DNA of 41,608 nt from Planctomycetota bacterium (GCA_031269935.1 JAISYL010000237.1:1-41608), one strand, 5' to 3'; shown: positions 18,262 through 26,586, counted from the first letter of the stretch. The notes: generated from the sequence alone by a model not told the origin. Translations and numbers: made by a program.

Positions 18262-19605
18262 ATGGGCGCCGCGGAAATCCTAGACGAACGGAAAGCCTCC
18301 ATCAAGGCCGGCGGGGAGGCCGGCATCAAGTGCGGCTCGGCCAGCGTCTCCGGGGCGGTGAGCCAGCGGGCCTGCGTCTATTGCGGCGCCCGGGTGGTTC
18401 TCAATCCCATCACCGACGCCTTCCACATCGTCCACGGCCCCATCGGCTGCGCCAGCTACACCTGGGACATCCGGGGAAGTCTCACCAGCGGCAGCGGCCT
18501 GTACCGGCACAGCTTTTCAACCGATCTCCGGGAGGAGGACATCGTCTTCGGGGGAGCGGGCAAGCTGGCCAGGGCCTTACGGGAGGTGGCGGAGAAAAAG
18601 CGCCCGAAACTGATCTTCGTCTATTCCACCTGCATCGTCGGGGTGATCGGGGACGACGTGGAGGCGGTTTGCCGCGAGGCGGAGAAACGCCACCGCGTCC
18701 GGGTCGTCCCGGTCCAGTCGGCCGGCTTTTCCGGAACCAAGTCGCATGGCTACCGGCTGGCCTGCGAGGCGCTGATGCGGCTTATCCGCCCCCGCCAGGG
18801 AACCGCCGGCAAGGAGGAACGCGCCGGGGTGAACATCCTGGGCGACTTCAACCTGGCCGGCGAGATGTGGATAATCAGGAATTATCTGCGAGAAATCGGC
18901 ATTCCCGTACAGGCCGCCTTCACCGGCGATTCCAGCCACGATTCGCTGATTCGAGCGCCCCGGGCGGCCCTTAACCTTGTGCAATGCGCCGGCTCCATGA
19001 CCCATCTCGCCAAAATGATGGAGGCGGAGATGGGCATCCCCTATATGAAGGTGAGTTTTTTCGGGGTGGAAGACACCACGACCGCCCTGAGGCGTACGGC
19101 GGAGGCGGCCGGGACCGAAAGGAACATCGCCCTCGCCAAGGCGTTCACCGATCGCGAGACCCGGCGCCTCTGCGCCTTTTCGGAAAAATACCGCCCCCGC
19201 CTGGAGGGGAGGAAGGCCGCCGTCTACGTCGGCGGGGGGTTCAAGGCGATATCCCTCATCCGCCAGTTCCGGGCCATGGGAATGGAAACGATGGTGGTTG
19301 GCACCCAGACCGGGCAGCCGGAGGATTACGAAATAATCGGCGGTCTGGTCGGGCCCGGCGCGGTGGTGCTCGACGACGCCAATCCGGCGGAACTGGAGCG
19401 GTTCATGCGGGAAAAGGGGGTGGACATCCTGGTCGGGGGGGTGAAGGAGCGTCCCCTCGCCTACAAGCTTGGCATCGCCTTTTGCGATCATAACCACGAA
19501 AGGAAACACGCCCTGGCCGGCTACGAGGGGGTCGTCAATTTCACCCGGGAGGTGCATTTGTCCATGAACAGTCCGGTATGGGAATGCCTGGGGCGCGCGC
19601 GATGA
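18262..19605 (+). CDS. nifE: FeMo-cofactor scaffold protein NifE
   Basis: 447 residues, homologous to NifD. NifEN is the tetramer on which the NifB cluster is matured to FeMo-cofactor. The cysteines holding the permanent cluster are in RACVYCGARVVLNP, HGPIGCASYTWD and YSTCIVGVIGDDVE. The NifE-type segment NLVQCAGSMTHLAKMM follows, and the C-terminal part contains FCDHNHERKHALAGYEG. The DH-N-ERKHAL signature is typical of NifE and distinguishes it from NifD. Stop overlaps the nifN-B start (ATGA, 19602-19605). Confidence 0.97.
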   Translation: MGAAEILDERKASIKAGGEAGIKCGSASVSGAVSQRACVYCGARVVLNPITDAFHIVHGPIGCASYTWDIRGSLTSGSGLYRHSFSTDLREEDIVFGGAGKLARALREVAEKKRPKLIFVYSTCIVGVIGDDVEAVCREAEKRHRVRVVPVQSAGFSGTKSHGYRLACEALMRLIRPRQGTAGKEERAGVNILGDFNLAGEMWIIRNYLREIGIPVQAAFTGDSSHDSLIRAPRAALNLVQCAGSMTHLAKMMEAEMGIPYMKVSFFGVEDTTTALRRTAEAAGTERNIALAKAFTDRETRRLCAFSEKYRPRLEGRKAAVYVGGGFKAISLIRQFRAMGMETMVVGTQTGQPEDYEIIGGLVGPGAVVLDDANPAELERFMREKGVDILVGGVKERPLAYKLGIAFCDHNHERKHALAGYEGVVNFTREVHLSMNSPVWECLGRAR

Positions 19606-21941
19606 GCAAGGACCTGGTGAACCTCAACGTCAATCCCTGCAAGATGTGCATGCCGATGGGGAGCGTCACCGCTTTTTACGGCTTGGCCGGCTGCATGACC
19701 ATTCTCCACGGCTCGCAGGGGTGCAGCACCTATATCCGCCGGCACCTGGCGACGCATTTCAACGAGCCGATCGACATCGCCTCCTCCTCCCTCACCGAGG
19801 AGGGAACGGTTTTCGGGGGGGAAAAAAACCTGGTGAAGGGGTTGGACAACCTGATCCGGCTTTACGATCCGGCCGTCATCGGCGTTTCCACCACCTGCCT
19901 CGCCGAAACCATCGGCGAGGACATTCCCGGGATAATCCGGTCCTATCGCCAAAACCGGCCCGGCCTCAAGGCGAAAATCGTGACCGTTTCCTCCGCCGGC
20001 TACGCCGGCACCCAATACGAAGGTTTTTTCCGCGCTCTCCGCGCCCTGGTGGAGCAGGTGGAACCCGAAACGGAAAGGCACGGCGGGATCAATGTCGTTA
20101 CCGGCCCGGTTTCCCCCGCCGACGCCCGCTGGCTGCGGGAATGCCTGGCCGAGACCGGGCTGGACTGCATCCTCCTGCCCGATCCCTCCTCCAACCTGGA
20201 CGGCGGCGCGACGAAGAAATACGAACGCCTGCCCCGCGGCGGCGTCGCCCTAGGCGACATCGCCCGCATGGCCGGGGCCGCCCATACCATTGAATTGGCC
20301 GAGTTCGTCCCGGAAGAGGCCTCCCCCGCCCTGTATCTGAACCGGCGCCACGGCGTCCCCTTCACCCGTCTGCCGCTTCCGGTGGGGCTGAGGGACATGG
20401 ATCGCCTGGCCGAACTCCTGGCCTCCCTGGGCGGGAGGCGGCCGCCCCGCCTGGAGGAGGCGCGTTCCCGCCGCCTGGACGCGATGGTGGACTCGCACAA
20501 ATACAGCGCCGGGGTAAGGGCGGCCGTGTTCGGCGAACCGGATTTCGTATACGCGGTTTCCCGCCTTCTCTGCGAAAACGGGGCGCTTCCCGTCCTTGCC
20601 GCGACCGGCTCCCGGCTGCCGGGTTTCGCCGATCGCGTCCGGCCGGACATCGAAAAAGCCGCCGCCTACCGGATGGAGGAGGATTTTTCGCTTCTCGACG
20701 ACTGCGATTTCGAAACCATCGAGTCGGAGGCCGTCCGGCTGGGAGCGAACGTCCTGGTCGGCAGTTCCGACGCCCGGCGAATCGCGGAGCGGCGTCGCCT
20801 TCCCCTGGTGCGCGCCGCCTTCCCCGTTCACGACCGGGTGGGCGGCCAACGAATCCGCACCCTTGGCTACGAAGGCGGACTCGATCTTCTGGATCGGATT
20901 GTCAACGCCGTTCTGGGAAGCGTCGAAGCGAGTTTTCGGGAAGAACTCAAGGAAAAATATTACCTGGAGAGGGAATCCCGCCCGGCGGCGGAACCTCCGG
21001 GGGCGGGAGAGGCGGCGCTGGCCGCCAACCGACTCCGGAGCGGGCGGCATCCCTGCTTCAACGGCGGCGGCTACGCCCGCATCCACCTGCCGGTGGCGCC
21101 GAATTGCAACATCCAGTGCAACTACTGCGTTCGCGATTTCTCCTGCCCGAACGAAAGCCGGCCCGGTGTCACCGCCAGGGTCGTCACTCCCGGGGAGGCG
21201 GCCGCCCGGTTCGTCGCCTTCCGCGACGCCTCGGAAAACCTTTCCGTGGCGGGAATCGCCGGTCCCGGGGACGCCCTGGCCGACTGGGAATTGACGCGGG
21301 AAACGCTGCGGCTGATCCGGGCCGCCGATCCGGACGTCATCCTCTGCCTGTCCACCAATGGTCTGCTGCTGCCCCGACATGTCCGGGAAATGGCCGCCCT
21401 CGGCGTTTCCCACCTCACGGTGACGGTAAACGCCGTGGACCCGGCCGTGGGCGCCGCCATTTGCCGCCAGGTCGATTATCTGGGAACCCGATACCATGGC
21501 GAGGCCGGCGCCGCCATTCTCATGGCCAACCAATTCGCCGGCATCGCCATGGCGATCGAATCGGGGATCGTCTGTAAAATGAACACGGTGATGCTGAAGG
21601 GGGTGAACGACGGCCACATCCCGCTGATAGCGGCGAAGGCCCGGGAACTCGGTTGCGTCCTGGGCAACATCATGCGGATGGCGCCAGCGAAGGGCAGCGT
21701 CTTCGCCGATTCCCCCCCGGTGAGCAACCGGGAAATCGGCGCCATGCGGAAGCGCTGCGGCGTCCACCTCCGGCAGATGGCGCATTGCCGCCAATGCCGC
21801 GCCGACGCGGCGGGACGCCTGGACGAAGACAGGTCAATCCTCTTCGCCGGCGGGGGCGACGAACCGGCCGGGGAGCGCCAACCAGGATTTTTCCGCTTCG
21901 CCGTGTCGTCCAAGGGCGGCGTCCTGAAGGAGAAGCGATGA
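19602..21941 (+). CDS. nifN-nifB: NifN-NifB fusion: cofactor scaffold beta subunit joined to radical-SAM FeMo-cofactor synthase
   Basis: 779 residues in two parts. Residues 1-455 are NifN: NPCKMCMPMGSVTAF, HGSQGCSTYIRRH, TTCLAETIGEDI, SAGYAGTQYEG. A linker of about 30 residues (Pro/Ala/Glu) leads to NifB at about 485-779. NifB has the radical-SAM cluster motif Cys502-x3-Cys506-x2-Cys509 (NCNIQCNYCVRDF), then SCPNESRPGV and the C-terminal HCRQCRADAAGRL. NifB makes the 8Fe-9S-C precursor and NifEN matures it, so the fusion couples producer and scaffold. Such fusions are known in Clostridium pasteurianum. There is no NifX-like domain at the end. ATG 19602 overlaps the nifE stop; a reading from 19578 would add eight residues inside nifE. 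Confidence 0.96.
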   Translation: MSKDLVNLNVNPCKMCMPMGSVTAFYGLAGCMTILHGSQGCSTYIRRHLATHFNEPIDIASSSLTEEGTVFGGEKNLVKGLDNLIRLYDPAVIGVSTTCLAETIGEDIPGIIRSYRQNRPGLKAKIVTVSSAGYAGTQYEGFFRALRALVEQVEPETERHGGINVVTGPVSPADARWLRECLAETGLDCILLPDPSSNLDGGATKKYERLPRGGVALGDIARMAGAAHTIELAEFVPEEASPALYLNRRHGVPFTRLPLPVGLRDMDRLAELLASLGGRRPPRLEEARSRRLDAMVDSHKYSAGVRAAVFGEPDFVYAVSRLLCENGALPVLAATGSRLPGFADRVRPDIEKAAAYRMEEDFSLLDDCDFETIESEAVRLGANVLVGSSDARRIAERRRLPLVRAAFPVHDRVGGQRIRTLGYEGGLDLLDRIVNAVLGSVEASFREELKEKYYLERESRPAAEPPGAGEAALAANRLRSGRHPCFNGGGYARIHLPVAPNCNIQCNYCVRDFSCPNESRPGVTARVVTPGEAAARFVAFRDASENLSVAGIAGPGDALADWELTRETLRLIRAADPDVILCLSTNGLLLPRHVREMAALGVSHLTVTVNAVDPAVGAAICRQVDYLGTRYHGEAGAAILMANQFAGIAMAIESGIVCKMNTVMLKGVNDGHIPLIAAKARELGCVLGNIMRMAPAKGSVFADSPPVSNREIGAMRKRCGVHLRQMAHCRQCRADAAGRLDEDRSILFAGGGDEPAGERQPGFFRFAVSSKGGVLKEKR

Positions 21942-21943
21942 TC

Positions 21944-22089
21944 AGGGTCTGTCCATAAATAACTTATACATGTTTAGGCAAGGAACCGAGTCGCGGCGGT
22001 AAATTTTCGCCCGTGGTTGAGCAAAAATTTACGAGAGCGACGTTGGTGACGCGCTATAAACTTGTATAAGTTATTTATGGACGAGCCCT
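21944..22089. repeat. 146-bp palindromic MITE-like repeat, copy 3 (inverted relative to copies 2 and 4)
   Basis: Ends are AGGGTCTGTCC and GGACGAGCCCT. The arms ATAAATAACTTATACATG and CTTGTATAAGTTATTTAT pair closely. The interior is the reverse complement of copies 2 and 4 (AGGCAAGGAACCGAGTCGC reads first). It starts two bases after the nifN-B stop and ends 20 bp before nifV-omega, filling the largest late gap in the nif operon. Confidence 0.92.
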
Positions 22090-22109
22090 AAACGGACGAT
22101 TAGGGTCCC

Positions 22110-23114
22110 ATGATTGCCCTGGAAGCGGACCGGCGGGCGGAGATCACCGACAGGTTCCTGTCGGTGCCGGGGGTTGAACTGCATCCGGCCGAGGGTTTGG
22201 CGGAAATATACCGCCTGCTGCTCGGGGTCGCCGACTACATTGAAATAAGCGAGGCCGTTCTGGAAAAATTGGGGGGAACGGTCAATCCGGCCCGGACGCT
22301 TCTGCGCCTGCCCTATGCCGAATACATGGACAGGTGGCCTGGGTTCCATCTATACGTCTGTCCCTTTTTCAAACTGAAGCGATACGAAAGGATATTGGTG
22401 GAGATGGTTTTCCCCGCCAATTCATGGAACGACGTCCTGCTGCTCCGGGGCAAGGGAGCGCAAATCCGGATATCCGGAATGGGCGATCTGCTGCTGGGCG
22501 ACTGGCGGCACGGGTTCGACATTCTGCTCGACATCGGAAAAGTGGAGCTTTCGCCCGGCAACCGCCACGGCTGCGCCGCGGCCATAGCCTTCGAATGGCT
22601 GAAAGCGGGCGGAACCAGGGTGGCGGCGTCCTTTCTTGGCCAGGGCGGGTTCGCCCCCCTCGAGGAGCTGCTCATGGCGATTAGACTAGGCGGAGCCGCC
22701 GTGCCGGCGGCGGCCTTCCGATGCCTGGCGCTCCTGAAGCTGGCCTATTGCCGGGCCACCGGACGCCGGATACCGTCCCACAAGCCGATCCTCGGCGATG
22801 AAATCTTTCTGGTCGAGTCGGGCGTCCATGTGGACGGGATCGGCAAGAATCCCGCCAACTACGAACCCTTCCCGCCCGAACTGGTCGGCCTGCGGCGCCG
22901 CCTCGGCGTCGGCAAGCACTCGGGCGGGCGGGCGATAGCGATGAAACTGGAGCAATATGGAATACAAGCCGATTCCCGGGCCGCCGCGAACCTGCTTGCG
23001 AGCGTCCGGAGAGAAAGCGTTCGACTGGGTAGGGGACTCTCGGACGCGGAATTCCTCGGCCTGGCGAAAAAAAGCCGGAAGTGGGGTTGGCCGGCGGGCG
23101 ATCCGGATTGTTGA
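22110..23114 (+). CDS. nifV-omega: Homocitrate synthase omega subunit (C-terminal half type)
   Basis: 334 residues. The second half has the homocitrate/isopropylmalate synthase C-terminal signature: IPSHKPILGDEIFLVESG, HVDGIGKNPANYEPF, RRRLGVGKHSGG. The first half is a degraded TIM-barrel end, with GNRHGCAAAIAFEWLKAGG in the place of the usual HNDLG block and LGQGGFAPLEELLMA after it. There is no DTTLRDGEQ active-site start, so it depends on the alpha subunit. Homocitrate is the organic ligand of FeMo-cofactor. The omega-then-alpha order is known from Clostridium pasteurianum. A run of seven A at 23067-23073 lies 13 codons before the stop, where a +1 shift would continue straight into nifV-alpha. 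The ribosome site (AGGG) is weak. Confidence 0.85.
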   Translation: MIALEADRRAEITDRFLSVPGVELHPAEGLAEIYRLLLGVADYIEISEAVLEKLGGTVNPARTLLRLPYAEYMDRWPGFHLYVCPFFKLKRYERILVEMVFPANSWNDVLLLRGKGAQIRISGMGDLLLGDWRHGFDILLDIGKVELSPGNRHGCAAAIAFEWLKAGGTRVAASFLGQGGFAPLEELLMAIRLGGAAVPAAAFRCLALLKLAYCRATGRRIPSHKPILGDEIFLVESGVHVDGIGKNPANYEPFPPELVGLRRRLGVGKHSGGRAIAMKLEQYGIQADSRAAANLLASVRRESVRLGRGLSDAEFLGLAKKSRKWGWPAGDPDC

Positions 23115-23922
23115 CACCACCCTGCGCGACGGCGAACAGGCTCCGGGCTTCGCCTTTTCGATCGAGGACAAGATTCGGCTGTTCCTGTTGCTGGAGGCGG
23201 CCGGAATACGGGAGGTGGAAGCCGGGGTGCCGGCCATCGGCGGAGACGAGAAGGACGCCATCCTCCGCCTCCAGGAGATCAAGGGGAACGTCCTTGTCTC
23301 GACCTGGAACCGGGTGAGCCGGGACGATGTACTGCATTCTTTCGATTGCCGTCCCGACGTGATCCACATTGGCGCCCCGGTGTCGGGCCAATTGATTTCC
23401 TCCAAGCTCGGCAAGGACGCCGCCTGGCTCCGCCGGGAATTGCGGAACGTGGCGGAATTGGCCCTGGAGCGCGGCTACCGGGTAACGGTGGGCTTCGAGG
23501 ACGCCTCGCGGGCCGATCCGGACTTCATGCTGCCCCTGGCCCGGACCCTGGTTGAAGCCGGGGTCGATCGCATCCGCTTCGCCGACACCCTGGGGATCAT
23601 GACGCCTTCCGCCGTGTACGACGCCCTGTCCCGCTTCGATCTGCCGGTCGGCATCCATGCCCACAACGATCTCGGCATGGCGGTCGCCAATTCCCTCGCC
23701 GCCTGCCAGGCCGGCGCCGTCTCGGTGGACGCCACCCTTTTCGGCATCGGGGAAAGGGCCGGCAACTGCAATCTGCGCGCCTTCGTGGAAACGGCCGATT
23801 CCGCCTTCGACACGGGAATACGCGCCAAACGTTTGTCCGGCCTCGAAAGGGAGGCCGCCGCCCTCATCTGGAAAAATGTCACGGAGAAGGAGAAAAAATG
23901 CGAAAGATCACCACCGTCCTGA
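22957..23922 (+). CDS. nifV-alpha: Homocitrate synthase alpha subunit (catalytic barrel)
   Basis: The catalytic domain begins at IRIVDTTLRDGEQAPGF (about 23101). It contains metal and substrate residues in DTTLRDGEQ, VGFEDASRADPDF, RFADTLGIMTP and GIHAHNDLGMAVANS, and ends with GIGERAGNCNLRAFVE. Domain length is about 275 residues, as expected for a NifV-alpha. Its start is a problem. The nearest in-frame ATG is 22957 and the nearest TTG 22996, both over 100 bases upstream inside nifV-omega, and the residues they would add have no family similarity. No ATG, GTG or TTG lies closer. The protein may instead be made by a frameshift or slippage from nifV-omega, or the sequence may contain an error. 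The 3' end overlaps modA by 25 bp. Confidence 0.85.
   Translation: MEYKPIPGPPRTCLRASGEKAFDWVGDSRTRNSSAWRKKAGSGVGRRAIRIVDTTLRDGEQAPGFAFSIEDKIRLFLLLEAAGIREVEAGVPAIGGDEKDAILRLQEIKGNVLVSTWNRVSRDDVLHSFDCRPDVIHIGAPVSGQLISSKLGKDAAWLRRELRNVAELALERGYRVTVGFEDASRADPDFMLPLARTLVEAGVDRIRFADTLGIMTPSAVYDALSRFDLPVGIHAHNDLGMAVANSLAACQAGAVSVDATLFGIGERAGNCNLRAFVETADSAFDTGIRAKRLSGLEREAAALIWKNVTEKEKKCERSPPS
23067..23073 (+). other. Seven-A run: candidate slippage or frameshift site joining nifV-omega to nifV-alpha
   Basis: The omega frame reads GCG-AAA-AAA-AGC here. A +1 shift, or loss of one A from the message, leads into the alpha frame and gives AKKAGSGVGRRAIRIVDTT, reaching the catalytic domain within about ten residues. 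A seven-A run is a classic substrate for polymerase slippage, and also for sequencing error. Confidence 0.45.
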
Positions 23923-24665
23923 CGCTCATCATCCTTGGCTTTCCGTTCCGCCCCGCGGCGGCCGGCGAGGCGGCGACCATCATGCTCGCCGCCGCCGCCA
24001 GCCTGCGCTATTCCCTGGTGGACGAGCTTATCCCGGCTTTTCGGGCCAAACACCCCCGGATAACGGTGGAGGGGACCTACGACAGCTCGGGAAAGCTCCA
24101 GGCCCAGATTGAAAACGGCTTGGCGGCCGACGTCTTCATGTCCGCCGCCCCCCGGCAAATGAAGGCCCTGGTGGACGGCGGCTTCATTTCCGCCGCCGAG
24201 GTGGTCAATCTCTTGGAAAATCGGATTGTCCTGATCGTCCCCGCCGGGGGAGGAACCAGGGTGACGGGCTTCGCCGACCTGGCCGCGGCGGAGACGGTAG
24301 CGCTGGGCGATCCCGGGAGCGTTCCGGCGGGACAGTACGCCCGGGAGGCGCTGACCAGCTTGGGCATTTGGGATCTGGTCTCGGCTAGGGCCAGCTTCGG
24401 CGCCAACGTCACCGAGGTGCTTAACTGGGTGGCCGAGGGAAGCGCCGAGGCAGGCGTCGTCTACGCCACCGACGCCGCCACGACCCCGAAGGTCAGGGTG
24501 TTGGCCGGCGCTCCCGAGGGGAGCCTCGCCTCCAAGGTGCTGTATCCGGTCGCCCCGCTCAAGGGAAGCATCCATCCCGGGGAGGCCAGGCTTCTCGTCG
24601 AATTCCTCCAGTCGGACGAAGCCCTCGCCGTATTCGAAAAATACGGATTCACCCCGAATCGATGA
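23898..24665 (+). CDS. modA: Molybdate ABC transporter, periplasmic binding protein
   Basis: 255 residues. A signal peptide (MRKITTVLTLIILGFPF, cleavage likely near AAAGEA) has no lipobox Cys, so the protein should be free in a periplasm. The mature part starts ATIMLAAAASLRYSLVDEL and contains the ModA-type ligand-loop serine segments, TYDSSGKLQAQIENGLAADV and FMSAAPRQM, followed by YATDAATTPKVRVLA near residue 190. It captures molybdate for FeMo-cofactor. Good ribosome site (GAGAAGGAGAAAAA) just before ATG. Its start lies within the end of nifV-alpha, so the mod genes are part of the nif transcript, as in some clostridia. The closing segment FEKYGFTPNR is typical of ModA. Confidence 0.95.
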   Translation: MRKITTVLTLIILGFPFRPAAAGEAATIMLAAAASLRYSLVDELIPAFRAKHPRITVEGTYDSSGKLQAQIENGLAADVFMSAAPRQMKALVDGGFISAAEVVNLLENRIVLIVPAGGGTRVTGFADLAAAETVALGDPGSVPAGQYAREALTSLGIWDLVSARASFGANVTEVLNWVAEGSAEAGVVYATDAATTPKVRVLAGAPEGSLASKVLYPVAPLKGSIHPGEARLLVEFLQSDEALAVFEKYGFTPNR

Positions 24666-24689
24666 TCGCAAAGAAAGGGATGGGCGCCC

Positions 24690-25376
24690 ATGCTCTGGTC
24701 CGCGATGTTCATTTCCCTGAAAACCGCCTCGGCCGCCATCGCCGTCACCTTTTTCCTGGGCGTGGCGGCGGCCCGCTTCGTGGCGGGATTGCGCCGCCGG
24801 CGCTGGAAGCTGGCGCTGGACGGCCTCTTCACCCTTCCCTTGGTGCTGCCGCCGACGGTGGCCGGCTTTTTCCTCCTGTATGTTTTCGGCCTGAACCGAC
24901 CGGTCGGCCGGTTTTTCGCCGAATGGTTCGGCTTCAAGATCGCCTTTTCCTGGAGCGCCACCGTTCTCGCCGCCGTGACCGCGTCTTTTCCCCTCATGTA
25001 CCGGGCGGCGAGGGGCGCCTTTGAACAGGTCGATCCGGACTTGGTGAACGCGGCCAGGACGCTCGGGCTGTCCGAATGGAGGATTTTCTGGCGAATCGTC
25101 CTGCCCACCGCCCTGCCCGGCGTCGTCGCCGGGGGGGTGCTGGCCTTCGCCCGGGGCATGGGCGAGTTCGGCGCCACCGCCATGATAGCCGGCAACATCG
25201 CCGGCAGGACCCAGACCCTGCCCTTGGCCATCTATTCGGCCGTGGCGGCCGGAGACATGGAAACGGCCGGCGGATACGTGGCGGTCATCGCCGCCCTGTC
25301 CTTCATCGCCGTCTCCGGGATAAACCAGCTTTTGGCCAAGGAAGGACGGGCCGGCCGCCGGGGAGAGCCCGGATGA
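24690..25376 (+). CDS. modB: Molybdate ABC transporter permease
   Basis: 228 residues with about five to six transmembrane segments, beginning with MFISLKTASAAIAVTFFLGV. Family markers are LPLVLPPTVAGFFLL near residue 50 and the EAA loop that docks on ModC, ARTLGLSEWRIFWRIVLPTA, near residue 122. GEFGATAMIAGNIAGRTQTL, characteristic of ModB/CysT-type permeases, follows. It forms the inner-membrane channel for molybdate delivered by ModA. The stop overlaps the modC start (ATGA at 25373-25376). The gap to modA is only 24 bp. Confidence 0.95.
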   Translation: MLWSAMFISLKTASAAIAVTFFLGVAAARFVAGLRRRRWKLALDGLFTLPLVLPPTVAGFFLLYVFGLNRPVGRFFAEWFGFKIAFSWSATVLAAVTASFPLMYRAARGAFEQVDPDLVNAARTLGLSEWRIFWRIVLPTALPGVVAGGVLAFARGMGEFGATAMIAGNIAGRTQTLPLAIYSAVAAGDMETAGGYVAVIAALSFIAVSGINQLLAKEGRAGRRGEPG

Positions 25377-26425
25377 CGCTCGAAGTCCACATCGACAAGC
25401 GGTTGGGACGGGACTTTTCCCTGGAGATATCCTTTGTTCTGAACGGCGGCTGCCTCGGCATCCTCGGCGCCTCGGGCTGCGGCAAGAGCCTGACCCTGAA
25501 ATGCGTCGCCGGCATCGAAAGACCCGATTGCGGCCGGATTGTCCTAGACGGGGTTGTCCTGTTCGATTCGGAAAAGGGGATAAACCTCCCTCCCCAAAAG
25601 CGGGGAGTGGGGTACCTTTTTCAGAATAACGCCCTTTTCCCCCGCCTGACGGCGGGGGAAAACATTCGTCTCGCCATGCCGAAAACCGGCGATCGGGAGG
25701 AACGGGCGGCGGGGCTTCTGGAGCGGTTCCGCCTGGGCGGACTGGACGGCAGGCTGCCGCGCCAACTCTCCGGCGGCCAGCAGCAGCGGGTGGCGCTGGC
25801 CAGGATGCTGGCGGCGAATCCCCGGATCATCCTGCTGGACGAACCCTTTTCCGCCCTTGATCACCATTTGCGCGAAAATATGCGGCTGCGGCTGGGCGAA
25901 CTCCTGAGACTCCAAGGCGACGCGATTATGGTCTCGCACAGCCGGGACGACGTCTACCAGCTTTGCGGCCGCCTGCTGACCCTGGACGGCGGCCGCGTCC
26001 TGGGACACGGAGAAACGCGGGCGGTTTTCCATCGTCCCGGCCGGGTCGAGGTCGCCCGGCTCACCGGCTGCAAAAACATATCCCCCGCCCGTGTCCTTTC
26101 GGAGCGGCGGCTTCTGGCGCTTGATTGGGACTGGGAGTTGACCACGGAGGAACAAATCCCTCCGGGGACGAAATTCGTCGGCATCCGCGCCCACGACTTC
26201 GCGCCGGTTCGTGAGGAATGCCCGGGGGGCGGCAACCTGGTGGAGATGGCGGTTCGGGAACGGTCCGAGGAGCCGTTCGAATGGTGCGTTGTTTTCGCCA
26301 ACGCCAGGGCGGCGCCCGGGCCGGATCGCGCCACGCTCTGGTGGAAATGCAGCAAACACGCGGTTGCCGACCCGCCCCGGTTCCTCCGCGTCGATCCCGC
26401 GGCCGTCATGCCCCTCGCGGAATAA
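25373..26425 (+). CDS. modC: Molybdate ABC transporter ATP-binding protein
   Basis: 350 residues. Walker A is GASGCGKS at 32-39, followed by the Q-loop VGYLFQNNALFPRLT. The signature LSGGQQQRVALARML lies near 130, Walker B IILLDEPFSALDHHLR near 155, and the switch His in MVSHSRDD. After about residue 230 a C-terminal region of 120 residues occupies the place of the TOBE/MOP regulatory domain, though I see no strong MOP signature. It energises ModAB. Start overlaps modB; it ends the nif-mod operon. Identity as ModC and not another importer rests on order with modA and modB. Confidence 0.93.
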   Translation: MTLEVHIDKRLGRDFSLEISFVLNGGCLGILGASGCGKSLTLKCVAGIERPDCGRIVLDGVVLFDSEKGINLPPQKRGVGYLFQNNALFPRLTAGENIRLAMPKTGDREERAAGLLERFRLGGLDGRLPRQLSGGQQQRVALARMLAANPRIILLDEPFSALDHHLRENMRLRLGELLRLQGDAIMVSHSRDDVYQLCGRLLTLDGGRVLGHGETRAVFHRPGRVEVARLTGCKNISPARVLSERRLLALDWDWELTTEEQIPPGTKFVGIRAHDFAPVREECPGGGNLVEMAVRERSEEPFEWCVVFANARAAPGPDRATLWWKCSKHAVADPPRFLRVDPAAVMPLAE

Positions 26426-26469
26426 CCGGGCCGCCCGCCAAGGGTGTTCGCCCAGGCGTGGCCAAGCAA

Positions 26470-26586
26470 TCCGGGCGCCAAGGGCCGCAATTCCCATAAG
26501 GCGCCGTCTATATGCTTGACCTTAGGGTCGGCTAGGCGCGTCCCGTGGTTTTCCGGCACCCTGATATGGGCGAGTACTTTTTTCAT
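26470..26586 (-). pseudogene. Remnant of a RelE/HigB-type (phage Gp49-like) toxin gene
   Basis: From ATG 26586 the minus strand gives MKKVLAHIRVPENHGTRLAD, then PKVKHIDGALWELRPLAPG. The run from ENHGTRL to LWELRP matches the core of Gp49-like/HigB toxins, where the linear signature is close to 'G-RL--P-VK-L-GGLWELR'. The N-terminal helix region and the C-terminal HGF-KK-QKTP block are missing or unrecognisable, and no antitoxin gene is beside it. I take it as a decayed fragment left after loss of a toxin-antitoxin pair. Confidence 0.45.

Noticed and set aside
23060-23120. Classic -1 ribosomal frameshift at A-AAA-AAA between nifV-omega and nifV-alpha
   Set aside because: A -1 shift leads to the third frame, not the alpha frame; only a +1 shift or loss of one A (or gain of two) would join the genes.
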